Shown in pieces: positions 11,073 to 22,104 of a stretch of 64,000 bases of DNA. The first letter of the stretch is position 1, and every line of letters starts with the position of its first letter. The notes under the pieces are model-generated. The model was not told the origin of the DNA, ran no database searches, and worked only from the letters and a program-made list of their open reading frames with translations. Origin of the DNA: Gordionus sp. m RMFG-2023 (taxonomy: Eukaryota > Nematomorpha > Gordioida > Chordodea > Parachordodidae); contig NC_088776.1 of the NCBI RefSeq assembly GCF_954871325.1, positions 43,046,569 through 43,110,568 on the forward strand, in the 5' to 3' direction. The position numbers were made by a program, and so were the translations under genes.

Positions 11073-11661
11073 CACAAATTAATAACAACATTTTCTTTTA
11101 ACCATATATATTGTTTGACATATAGTAGATCCTTATTTTCTAGCACCTTTTAATGTTACGATCTGAGTTATTGTAATATATTTATTGTATGGTTTAAGAG
11201 AAAATTGATAGATATTCCAAGAGAAATTGCAGAGATTATTAGCATAATATTTTGAAGGAAAAATAAAGAATTAAATAATTTTGTATAAATTGTAAAAATT
11301 GTCCACTTACTAATACTTCAATTACCATTAAATAATTCAATCTATTATAATATAGTTTTGTATATTTTCTCATAACTTCATAATTGTAGAATGTATGTTA
11401 TTCATAACTTATTATAACATTTTTGATGAAATGTATAACATTTTTGTTTTACTTATATATAATTTGACTATGATTTGTAGTTAACCTCCTATTATTTGAT
11501 AACTTAAAATATCTTTTTATTTTTTCTATTGTAATTTAATATCAATTTCTTAAATTTAATTTTATAATTTGTAACTAAATAATAAATCATTTGGAAAGGT
11601 GATGGTTTGTTTAAAATTTAAATTAACATGAACATATTTTCAGCATGGCATGAATTTCATA
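11073..11661. other. gene-free stretch
   Basis: AT-rich sequence with no recognisable gene or sharp repeat boundary. Confidence 0.5.
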
Positions 11662-14040
11662 TAATGATAGGTAAATCAGATATTTCCCCTTCATTTGATG
11701 ATAATTTTGAAAAATTTTCCCAATTAATATATACATATATTAGAGAGATTTAATTCTTATAAACCCCTTACTATTTTTCAGGATCCAAGAAAAAAATTAA
11801 TTATTCTGAGTTTTCCTGGGCATGGTAAATATTTTTCACAATTAATTTGGACTAAAAAATTTTTTAATTTTAAATATGGGCTAGAAATTGGCCTGAAAAT
11901 TTTTGAAGATATGGCCAGGCCTGATCACAAAACAAGGCCCATGCAACTTTCATATTCTGATTGTATTTTTAAATGCATTGTGACTTTTTATATATTTTAT
12001 TTCAGTTCTCAACTACCAAAATATTATGGTCTTTGGCAGGTTTGAGAAAATTTTCCCAAGTGCGTGGATCTGGCTTGGGAATTTTTTTAATATTAGGCAT
12101 AGGTGTAATATTTAACACAATTTATATGGCCCTCAGGTAAAAGCTAATTTAAATATTATTTTTATTCAAAAAAATAGTATTCACTCTTAGTCTAAATGGG
12201 TTGGCCTTGGTCTGAAGTAGGGGTGAGCTGGGTTAAGTTAGAATAAAAAATAGATATGGTTTTTAGAGATTTATCTATCCCCAGGTTTATAAAAAAATTT
12301 TGAAAATTACTATGGGTTGGCCAGGCTTGAGAAAATTTTTTATAAAATTATTATAAGTTGGACTGGGCTTGGAAAATATTTTATAAATTATATTGGGCTG
12401 GGCTTGGGGAAAATTATTATGAGCTTGGACGTTTAATATTTTTTATTATTAACTATGAGTCAGACATTGGCCTAAAATAAGTTATTTTGCAGGTCTGGGC
12501 TCGGCCTGATCAAAAAACCAGGGCCCATGAAAATCTGATTTTTATTGTATTTTTAAATTCATTATGATTATTTAAATGTTTTATCAGTTCTCAACTACCA
12601 AAATTATTATGATCTTTCATTGGGCTTGGATGAATTTTTCAAAATTATGATGGCATTGTACTTTACCAGGGAATTTTTTTAGATATTAAATACTAGGTAT
12701 AAATGATCAGTAAATTTAACATATTGGTATTATCAAGTAAAAGCTTTAAATTTATTCTTACTCAAACCATAGTATTTAGTCTTAGTTATAATGAATTTCA
12801 TTTAAATACCAGGAGCTAACCAGTAGAATGATAGGTAAATCAGATATTTACCCTTCATTTGATGATTTTGAAAAATTTTCCATATAAAATGGCAAAAAAA
12901 TATGAACATATTAGACAGATTTTTTTATAATAAACCCCTTACATCAGACCTATTTTTCTGGATCCAAAGAAAAAATAATTATTTTGGGTTTTCCTGGACT
13001 TGGGAAATATTTTTCACCATTATTATGAACTTGGACATAGCTTGAGAAACATTTTTCATAATTATTATAGTTTTAGATTCCTGTAAATTTTTTAATTTTT
13101 AATAAGGGCTAGAAATTAGCCTGAAAATTTCTTTTGAGGACATGGCAAGGCCTGATCAAAAACCAAGGCTCATACAACTTTCATATTCTGATTGTATTTT
13201 TAAATGCATAGTGACCTTTTATATATATTTTATTTTAGTTCTCAACTATCAAAATTGTTATGGTCATTGGCGAGTTTGAGGAAATTTTCTCAAGTGCGAG
13301 GACCTGGCTTGGGAATTTTTTTAATATTAGGCATAGATGTAATATTTAACACAGAATATATATGGCCCTCAGATAAAAGCTAATTTAAATATATTTTTAT
13401 TCAAAAAAATAGTATTAGTCTTAAAGGGTTGGCCTTGGTCGGGGTGAGCTGGGTTAAAATAGAATAAAAAATAGATATAATTTTTAGAGATTTACCTATC
13501 TTCAGGTTTGGGAAAAAATTTTTAAAATTACTATGGGTTGGCCAGGTTTTATAATAATTTTTTTATAAAATTATTATGGGTTGGGCTGGGCTTGGAAAAT
13601 ATTTTTATATTGGGCTGGGCTTGGGAAAAATTTTTCAAAATTATTATGAGCTTGGACGCTTGATAATTTTTTTATTATTAATTATGGGTCAGACATTGGC
13701 CTAAAACACCAAGGCCCATGAAAATCTGATTTTGATTGTGTTTTTAAATTCATTATGAATTTTATTTCAGTTCTCAACTACCAAAATTATTATGATCTTT
13801 CATTGGGCTTGGAAGAATTTTTCAAAATTATTATGGCTTTGTACTTTGCCTGGGAATTTTTTTAAATATTAAATATTAGGTATAAGTGATCAGCAATGTT
13901 TAATAAATAATATTGGTATTATCAAGTAAAAGCTTTAAATTTATTCTTACTCAAACAATAGTATTTACACTTAGTTTTAATGGATTGAACCTGGCCTGAA
14001 GGGGGCAGGAGATAAAAAGAATAAAAATTGGATTTAATTT
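11662..14040. repeat. two tandem units of about 1.16 kb (Helitron-like filler repeats)
   Basis: ATGATAGGTAAATCAGATAT begins one unit near 11,664 and the next near 12,829. The order of landmarks then repeats: GGATCCAAGAAA, AATTTTTTTAATATTAGGC, TTCTCAACTACC, GGGTTGGCCAGG. Inside each unit, shorter phrases such as GGGTTGGGCTGGGCTTGG also recur. The phrases GGCCTGAAAATT and GGCCAGGCCTGATCA are shared with 17,041-17,570 and 18,960-20,604. No ORF. The array is followed by the hairpin at 14,086. Confidence 0.75.
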
Positions 14041-14085
14041 TCAAATAACATCTAGCATAAAAGTAAGAAGAAAATTATCATTCCC

Positions 14086-14112
14086 CGTCATTTTTGACGG
14101 GCTATCTATTAG
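14086..14112 (+). mobile_element. decayed Helitron-like 3' terminus
   Basis: CCCCGTCATTTTTGACGGG forms a hairpin, followed by CTATCTATTAG, in which the expected CTAG appears as TTAG. It closes the repeats of 11,662-14,040 and is homologous to the clearer end at 20,577-20,604. Confidence 0.5.
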
Positions 14113-14679
14113 TATAAATATAATATTAATAATCTAGGATTATAATGAATATACGGATATTAGAACATTATTTTTTTAATATTAAGAACTCATCTTCTTC
14201 CAGTGTAATTTCGCATAATCATCCATCACTATCTGACATCTCAAATCAATATATAGACTAAATTAGATCTAAAAAACTAATTTTATATAAATTTATAAAG
14301 GTCTAAGTTCTTATTATTTTAATATGTATATTTTTTTAAACTTTTTTTTCATGTAAAATTAATTTTATCTCTTTCGGTTTATTAATTTTGGGTAAAACAT
14401 ACATATATACAGTTAGGTATTATTTTTTTTTGAAATTTGAGAATTATATTATTTTAGTGGAGTTAATAATATTTTCTAAGGATTTATTTTAAAATAATCT
14501 TTTAAGTATATTACGCAATAAGGAAAGTAAAAGTAATTTTTTTCCCAATAACGTGAAATAAGCCAAAAATGAAATTTATATAAAAATTAAAATCGCATGC
14601 ATAATTATGAAATTATAAATTCATTTTCGTATTTATAGTTAATATTTATTATATTTGATTTAAAAAAGTAGCGATATTA
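14113..14679. other. gene-free stretch
   Basis: AT-rich; I see nothing recognisable. Confidence 0.5.
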
Positions 14680-15009
14680 TCTCTACTCATTGGCGTACGC
14701 AGAGGGGGGGGGGGTGAACAGAAAGACCAATCCACCCCCCACCCCCCAAAGCCAAAAAATGCAGATACCGGATTATATTTTTCAAAAATATTATTGTTAA
14801 TATTAATTTATATTTGTTAATATTTATTCCAATCATATTTAATTACATTTATTTATCACATTCATCTACTAAATTATTTTATCAATTAATTTCGATTTCA
14901 AGTTTTCCTTGGCGTAATTTACCTATATTTAAAAATTTTAGTGGCGTAATATTTATCTAAATTTCTAGTCAAATAATAATTATCTCTGAAACTCCTTGTC
15001 CAACAGGGA

Positions 15010-16130
15010 GATTGCAAGCTTGTCCAACGAGATCAAGTCTCCGCCATCAAGCAGTTACAGCTTTTATGGTGTTAGAAGAGCCGATTATTAATGCTATTAC
15101 TTAAATATCACAATGGCTTGAAAGAAATATTTCCACAGAAGCAAAATTATTGGATTCAATACTTATTCCATATTTTTTTTCTCATTAGAATGTATTATTT
15201 AATTATACAACTACTTTATGTAATACTTTTCAAAAACATAACATTGACTTGATTAAGAAGATGAGAATAGCGGAGAGCATTTTATAAGAATTCAAGGAAA
15301 TTAGAGCTAATGTTGATAAAGAATTTCATATTTTATATGTTATTGTTGAGTCAAAATCAGAGGTATACGTGTTTAATATTTTTCCCCCTCGACTTGCAGC
15401 AAGCAAGCTCATCGTCAAAACATTAATATAGGATCAGTAGAAGAGTATTATAAAACAAATGTCCCCTCTCCCAACCTTTTTCATATGGTGATAGAAAAAA
15501 TAAATAAATATTTGTTAGATTTTTATCATGAAGATGTTAAAATACCTTATGATGCCTTATTAGCTGAATAACTATGATTTAAAGATTAACTATGGTTGAT
15601 ACAGTCCCAAAAAATGCTATGGAATGCTATGGATGCTTTGCATTATTTCAAACACATTTTAGATTATACTCCCAATGTATTAAAATTGTTAAATATATAT
15701 TAGCAGCTCTTTAGTAAACTAATGAGAGAACATTCTCTTTTTTAAGAAGAATAACAGAGCCTTGCAGAGGTACTACTTGCAGGACACGGCCCAGATTTTT
15801 TTAAAAAATTTTTTCCGGCCCGGGTGTTTTTTTAAAAAAAGTTTTCAGGCCCGGCAGGGTGCTTTTTTTAAAAAAAATTACGGGTCCCGCTCGGGTATAT
15901 TTAAAAAAATTAAAATACGGTCCGGCTCGGGGGCCGGACCTGAAAGTCTGTGAAAAACATACCTATGAAATACAACATCTGAAAGTAGATTGAATGATTT
16001 GGATCTTTTGAATATTCATAGGCATTTAACGCCAAGCAAGGATAGATAATTGAAAAATTAGCTCAAAACATACAAAATACAATTATTCCTAAGAAACTTT
16101 TTGTGTATTAATTTATATTTCCAACATTTA
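15010..16130 (+). pseudogene. hAT-4 transposase remnant (DUF4371/ZMYM type)
   Basis: The reading contains CPTRSSLRHQAV (the CxTRWxxR motif, with Ser for Trp), then STEAKLLDSILIPYFF and KKMRIAESIL, then EEYYKTNVPSPN further on. A hAT-type C-terminus shows a decayed ERTFSFLRRI near 15,725-15,750, continuing after the MITE as SESRLNDLDLLNIHRHL (15,965-16,030). There are at least three in-frame stops and several frame changes, and the N-terminal region is missing. It lies in one orientation inside the hAT-4 TIRs, so it is the element's own dead transposase. Confidence 0.75.
15755..15950. mobile_element. G+C-rich MITE nested in hAT-4
   Basis: 196 bp with ends CAGAGCCTTGCAGAGG and, inverted, CAGACTTTCAGGTCC. 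It has GC-rich subterminal repeats (CCGGCCCGGG, GGTCCGGCTCGG) unlike the AT-rich surroundings. It splits the hAT-4 C-terminal coding region between FLRRI and the TY(L) that follows. No clear duplication is seen. The open frame across it is an accident of composition. Confidence 0.65.
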
Positions 16131-16428
16131 AATTTTATATATTTTAAAAGCTCAAAAAATTCAAATTTCAATTTTAGGTCATTTAAGTGATTCATATCGT
16201 GGGTTATATATTTTATATTTTATAATTCACATTTATTTTATAGTTTTTCAATGCCGGTTTATATATATAATTTTTTTAATTCACATTAGTTTAAAATTGT
16301 GTATTAGAAAAGTTATTAGTCCTAATAAATTTATGCTTAGTATTTTTAATTAACAATAATATTTCTTAAAATTTTTTATTACCCCCCCCCCCCCCCAGAC
16401 CAAATTCCTGCGTACGCGCCTCTCTACT

Positions 16429-17040
16429 TATTAAGTTCAGATTTCTTATGTTATAATATATACAAGTAATCATTAAATTGCAATATATTTAATTATAAAG
16501 TAATATAAATTAACAATTACGTTTCATTTAATCTTATAATAATAGATCGTTTAAATATTTTAATATAAATATAGTTAAAATAATTAGAATAAAATTATAA
16601 TATTTAATTCGCTAATTGACATGTTTTTAAATAATTTAAAAATATTAGATGTTGGGCATTACTCTAAATTTAGTTTAGATTTTGAAAAATATATCATTTT
16701 AATTAAATAAAAAATAATTTTAATCCAATAATCAGCTAAGTAGTCCTAATGTTCTATAATTTGAATTATTAAATTAATTAATAATATCTACCTTACCCAG
16801 TTTATTATAATAAATTCTCTATTTAAATTTAAAAAAAATTATATAAATGCTTCTTAAACAATATAAAGCCATTACTTGCTCGTTGGTTAGTAAAATTTTA
16901 TCTATAATCTCCATAATCAAAACATGATCGTTTTCGTATCTTCCTAATGTATTTTATAATTAAATTTAAAATATTAATTATATATATATTAATCAATAGC
17001 TGATATTTTGAAAATTCTGCCGTTTTTATTACCATATTAG
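16429..17040. other. gene-free stretch
   Basis: AT-rich; I see nothing recognisable. Confidence 0.5.
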
Positions 17041-17570
17041 CTGACGGGGTTGAAGGGTAATTATTTAGTTTGTGTGTATGGTACTAAATACACTTTATTA
17101 ATAAATTTTATATAAATATTAAAATTTAGGAAAAAAAGAAGTAAAATTGTTGCAATGTATACCGTGAGCATGTATTAGAAATATCAAAATTTAAATTCGT
17201 GATGGAAATCATATTGGTTAAAATTTAAAATAGAGATGCTTTAAGATTTTTGAATTTTAAATATGTGTTATACATTGGCCTGGAAATTTTTTTTTGCAGA
17301 CATAGCCAGGCCTTATCAAAAAACCAAGTCCCATGCAACTTTCATAAAATGCCATTTATTTTTATTGTAATTTAATAAAAATGTCATAAATTTAATTTTA
17401 TATTTAGAATAAAATTTAGATATGTGATAGAAATTTTATTGTGTAAAATAAAAAATAGAAATGCTTGAAAATTTTTTAATTATAAATATAGGCTAGACAT
17501 TGGCCTGTAAATTTTTTTTGCAGAAATCGTCAGGCCTGATTAAAAAACCAAGCCCATGCGCAAGGTGTAG
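17041..17570 (-). mobile_element. Helitron-like repeat, minus orientation
   Basis: Read on the minus strand this ends in ATTACCCTTCAACCCCGTCA followed by GCTAA, matching the 3' end of the plus-strand copy at 20,540-20,604 but lacking the second half of the hairpin. Internally it has two units of the GGCCTGAAATTTTTTTTGCA / GGCCTGATC phrase. It faces away from the plus-strand copy, with the retroelement fossil between them. Confidence 0.55.
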
Positions 17571-17574
17571 ATAG

Positions 17575-18363
17575 CAATTTTATGGTATGTGTTGACGCAC
17601 TTATTAAATTCCCTATTATTAGAAGAATGAGAAACATAACTGCTGAGTCAACAATTAAAGAATTGATGAAAATAATCAGGTATACCTAATAAAATAGTCA
17701 GTGATAATGGTACAAACGTTATTAGTAACTTATTCAAAAAATTTTGCGAAGATCATGGAATTGAACACATTCTCACCACGCCGCACCATCAACAGTCCAA
17801 TGGTCAGTGTTGATAAGATCAATGAAAATAAGCATGAAAAGGAATATTAGAAAAGTTCTTATTTAACTATCGTAACACACCAAACGCAACTACCAACAAG
17901 ATACCAAGCGAAGTGGTGTTTAACAGCTCTATAAGAACCAGATGGGATTTAATTAAACCACAAGATGATAAAGTGAATGAATTTAATCGTAATAAATCGT
18001 CAAATAGAAATATCATGAATGGTGACAAGTTTGGTATAAAACTTTCTAGGATTATATATGGGACAAAGGCACGTTGAAACGCAAAAATGGGAATTTATTA
18101 TATGAAGTAGATACAGGAAACAGAATTATTAAAAGACATTTAGACCAAATCAAAAAAAGGTCAACGAGTATACCTCTTAATAATGAAACGACATATTTGA
18201 AAACAAATACTGATAATACAATACCTTTTACTCTAAGTTTTAGAAGAAGTGATGATCAAAGTATAGGAATACAAGAACAGAGTCTTATTAGTCAAAGACC
18301 AAGCAGAAATATAATTTTGCTAAAAAAATTAGATAATTTTATAATGAATATAAAAAAATAAAG
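17575..18363 (+). mobile_element. Ty3/gypsy-like pol fossil (integrase end)
   Basis: An old fragment of an LTR retrotransposon pol gene. The integrase core is recognisable from SDNGTNV and from TPHHQQSNGQ, followed by part of the integrase C-terminal region to about 18,363. No LTRs, protease or reverse transcriptase are seen next to it. It is clearly broken, with roughly half a dozen breaks, and looks old. It sits between two outward-facing Helitron-like repeats. Confidence 0.75.
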
Positions 18364-18652
18364 ACTAAAAAAAATAAAAAAAAAATATATATAATAAAAT
18401 ATTTTTCTTTTAAATAAACTTTCAATAACTAAAGCTAATGAAATATACTAATGATGTCAATATAACTATCAATAGGCCGAATTGAAATAAAACGTTGCCT
18501 GCGCGTTATCAAGTTATAGCATGAACTTATAAGATTCACATGCAAGAAGAACCTGAGTGGAGATCATTTCTTAAAGGGTGGAATGTTGAGATGACCTGAT
18601 TAATTTTTTTATATATTTATTTTTCATTATTAACTTAATACTAAAATTGATT

Positions 18653-18845
18653 TTTCGTTTATATAAATTATTAAATTAATTTTTTTATATAAATTATTAA
18701 ATTGATTTTTTTTATATAAATTATTAAATTGATTTTTTTATATAAATTATTGAATTGATTTTTTTTATATAAATTATTAAATTGATTTTTTTATATAAAT
18801 TATTAAATTGATTTTTTTATGTAAATTATTAAATTGATTTTTTCA
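18653..18845. repeat. tandem repeat, about 26-28 bp unit, 7-8 copies
   Basis: The unit TATAAATTATTAAATTGATT plus a T run repeats with small length changes. It is a simple AT-rich minisatellite. No spacers differ in a CRISPR-like way. Confidence 0.9.
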
Positions 18846-19642
18846 TGCTATATAAGCATGAAAATATATTACATTTTTAGTTTAAATAATTTTGAAATGA
18901 ATTAAATAAAAATAAAATTTAAAAATTTCCTTTTGATATTGATAAATTATATTTCTTAAATGATGTCTTGAATTATGTTATACCTATGACCAGCAACTCA
19001 AGAAAACTTCAGACTTTTATATATTTTATTTCAGTTCTCAACTAACAAAATCATTATGGTATTTGGTGGGCTTGAGAAAATTTTCCCAACAATATGGTTT
19101 TCAGCTATTTACCTATCTCCAGGCTTGGGAAAAAATTACAAAATTATTATGGGTTGGCCAGGTTTGAGAAAAAAAATTTCAGGCCAATGTCTGGTCCATA
19201 TTTAAAATTAAAAAATTTTCAATCATATCGATTTTAAATTTTACCCAATATGATTTCTATCACAAATTTAAATTTTATTCTCTAAATATAAAATTAAATT
19301 TAAGATATTGTTATTAAATTACAATAGAAACAAATGGAATATAAAGTAAATTTTAGACATTGTAATTAAATTACAATAGAAATAAATGGCAAAATTTTAT
19401 GAAAGTTGCATGGGACTTGGTTTTTTGATCAGGCCTGGTTATGTCTAAAAAAAATTTCAGGCCAATGTCTACCCCATATTTAATATTAAAAAATTTCCAA
19501 GCATCTCTATTTTAAATTTTATTCAATATGATTTCTATCACAAATTTAAATTTTATTCTAAATATAAAATTAAATTTAAGACATTATTATTAAATTACAA
19601 TAGAAATAAATGGCAAAATTTTGGGAAATTTACATGGGACGT

Positions 19643-20371
19643 ATACCTAAAACGAATTATTTGTTATTCGATATTCGATTCGATTCGTATTTTACGAATA
19701 CGAATATCACAATTATTCGTCGAATAATTTTTTATCTATTATTCGATCGAAATATTCGAGATTATTCGATAAAAAAAATAATATTGAAATATAATCATAT
19801 ATTATTAGTAGGAATTATTTGCAATTATTCCTATTTAATAAAATTTCCTAGTGGAATAATGAAGAAACATTTTATATTTCTAAAATTGTTGTTAACGGCT
19901 TTTTTTATTCGAATAACTCATAATACAAAATTAATCCGAAAATTGTTTTATGATGGACGAAGAAAGTATTTATTTTTATATGCAATTTATAACACATACA
20001 ATTATAATAAACTAGTAGTTAACCCGTCAAGAATGTCGGGCGAACCAGATATTTCTCCTTCGTTTGATGATGGAGAAATCATAAATTTTACTTTTTGCAA
20101 AAACTTTTTGTTTGAAATTGTTGTTGGTATATTTGTCTTCTAGATGATATGAATATTATATTGATTTTACTACATTATATATAAAAATATTATATATATG
20201 CTTCTATATTATCTTACTAATAAAATTTGTTTGTCTTTTATCCATAGTTTTACAAAATAAATTTAATATTCTATCTTTTTTAACTTATGGTTAAATAAAA
20301 TTTTCCAATTGAATCGAATATTCGACGAATCGAATCGAATAATCATTTCATTATTCGTACGATAGGTATAA
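19643..20371. mobile_element. hAT-like MITE with ATTCGATTCGATTCG ends
   Basis: Ends ATACCTAAAACGAATTATT and, inverted, ATACCTATCGTACGAATAAT. The flanks TGGGACGT (19,635-19,642) and TGGGACAT (20,372-20,379) agree at 7 of 8 bases. Removing it rejoins the Helitron-like host repeat. The 177-codon open frame across it has no resemblance I recognise and is read as chance. Confidence 0.7.
20010..20045 (-). mobile_element. Helitron-like 3' terminus, minus strand, inside the MITE
   Basis: On the minus strand: CCCGACATTCTTGACGGG, then TTAACTACTAG, then T. This is the hairpin plus CTAG layout seen at 20,577-20,604. It suggests a Helitron-like insertion within the MITE at 19,643-20,371. Confidence 0.5.
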
Positions 20372-20769
20372 TGGGACATTTAAAATTCAAATTTTTTGAA
20401 GAATCTCTATTTTTAATTTTACCCAATATTATTCCTATCACAAATTTAAATTTTGATATTTCTAATACCCTATGCTCACGGGTTACTTTGCAACAATTTT
20501 ACCTCTTTTTCTCCTAAATTTTAATATAAAGCATATTTAGTACCATATACACAAACTAACTAATTACCCCTCAACCCCGTCATTCTTGACGGGTTATTAG
20601 CTAGTTATAATAAATTAACCGACTCATCTCTGGTGATGTATTTTCTTATTCGAAATATTTTCAATAATTATATTATACTAAATGATTTAATCTTTTTATT
20701 ATTAGATCAAATGAAATTAATAGTACTTTATTATTAAATATATCCAGTAATTTAATATACGTGATACGT

Positions 20770-22095
20770 GATAAAAGCGTTTTCGCCCTCTGGTTGTGGA
20801 TACAACAGAGCTACGCTAGGTTTTCCTCAAAATCCATCAAACTGGATAGTTAATTTAGGGGAGAAAAAAAATGAGGAGCCCTTCACACGTTTGTGGGCAA
20901 GCCGCACGTACTTGTACGCGCAACAGTCCGAGAACTGTCGCTTAAACGTCTATAGGCTAATCAACAAAAGAAATGGGCAAAAACAAAAGCCTATACCCAT
21001 GAACTGCCAAAATAATTTAATTACTTTAAGGGTGGGTGGTGGCTAATTTTAAGTTTAACATCTAATGTAAGCCTTGATAGTTACTTAGAACTAATTGAGA
21101 ATATGTTCATATCCATTGAGATTAGAAATTATTCATGAAAATAAGGAAAAGCTAAAATGGGTTTACCACAAGAAAATTCCAGTGAATAGGCAAAAACTAG
21201 TCAGTAATCGGTTTATGACTATCCAGCAACGAACACCACACAAACGGTTATTATTTCCTTTTTCCAGAGAAACAAAAATACTCTATGGAGTGATAGATAG
21301 ATTATATAGCGAAAAAGGTCTTTGATAGTGATAACGATATGAGAGAAAGGAAACTATGACGCAGAAATAGGAACCAGTTCCGTAAGTTTTAGGAAAATGG
21401 AAAAGTAATTGTTGGCCAGGATTAAACAAAAGGCATTTTGGCTTGATTGTTATATGATAGTCTATCATTCACGGAAAGACTCTACCAACAAAACATATTT
21501 ACAAATCTCGCCACCCCCCTGTCGACTGGTTTCTCCATAAATGAAATAACAAGTGAACAAAGACTTAGAAAAAAACACTGCAAAAGCTCCAGGGCCAGAT
21601 AATATCACAGCAGAAAATCCAAAAAATAACTAGCATCTATAACAATATCGCTACCTATTTGCCCTCATTTAAATAGTAAATATGGGAGAGCGGAACTACT
21701 GCAGTGGGATGGATCAAAAATCCTACCTAAGTAACTACCCAAAAACTAAGACCACAGAAATTTAAGGCTTATTGAGCTATAGCCATCACATCCTATAGCA
21801 TGGAAAAAAGCATATCACCCACACCAAAAATACATAAGTATATACAGGCCAAGAAAAGAAAATACTGGATCCAAAAATTAATTTAGAAAAAAATAATCAT
21901 GCAGAAAAAAAACCCCCTTCTGCTTTACATTTGTGAATTATAACAGAGCTATTGATAATGTTAACCATGCAGTTTTTCCAGAAAATAAGATAAATAAAAG
22001 CTGAAGTCAGTGGAGTAAGTAATTCACAGAAAAGGTGAAAGACAAAATCAAGAGGTAAAATTGAGAGATGAAGAAATTAAATAACCTGAAAAATA
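20770..22095 (+). pseudogene. decayed LINE, plus strand
   Basis: The RT region is recognisable near 21,590-21,800: KAPGPDNITAENPK matches the fingers motif (SPGTDNITGEHLK in the neighbouring LINE), followed by echoes of the LTSIASKV-type block. 20,770-21,046 has a distinct, more G+C-rich start (GCCCTCTGGTTGTGGATACA) that recurs reversed at 52,853-53,545, as expected of a LINE 5' region. Several stops and frame changes; the endonuclease is largely missing. It lies tail-to-tail with the intact LINE at 22,105. Family differs from that LINE. Confidence 0.6.
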
Positions 22096-22104
22096 CAGAA
22101 AAAA

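Larger units (their letters stand above)
14688..16420 (+). mobile_element. hAT-4: ZMYM/DUF4371-type hAT element with 8-bp TSD
   Basis: Ends are CATTGGCGTACGCAG (14,688) and CTGCGTACGCGCC (to 16,420), flanked by identical TCTCTACT (14,680-14,687 and 16,421-16,428). An 11-G run lies just inside the left end and a 15-C run just inside the right end. Inside are decayed pieces of a DUF4371/ZMYM-type transposase and a nested MITE (15,755-15,950). A deletion derivative of the same family is at 6164-6572. Confidence 0.85.
18960..20604 (+). mobile_element. Helitron-like repeat, plus orientation, with 3' hairpin and CTAG
   Basis: It contains three direct copies of an approximately 200-bp phrase (AAATTACAATAGAAATAAAT near 19,320, 19,370 and 19,590; GGTTTTTTGATCAGGCCTGG near 19,418). 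It ends in CCCCGTCATTCTTGACGGG then TTATTAGCTAG (CTAG at 20,601-20,604) followed by T, as expected of a Helitron 3' end. A hAT-like MITE (19,643-20,371) interrupts it. No Rep/helicase sequence, so it is non-autonomous if it is a Helitron. Confidence 0.6.

Noticed and set aside
15762-15953. 63-codon ORF rich in Phe, Lys and Gly
   Set aside because: It spans a G+C-rich MITE; its composition reflects the CCGGCCCGGG and A/T-run repeats.
18653-18845. CRISPR-like array
   Set aside because: Repeat units abut with no unique spacers, and the setting is a eukaryotic repeat region; it is a minisatellite. The same holds for 31,600-31,980.
19610-20143. 177-codon ORF
   Set aside because: It runs from host repeat into a MITE and through a Helitron-like end; no family resemblance, and composition follows ATTCGATTCG repeats.
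20770-21046. Short protein-coding gene with a Cys-poor product
   Set aside because: The region recurs reversed at 52,853-53,545 and precedes LINE RT remnants, so it is a repeat.
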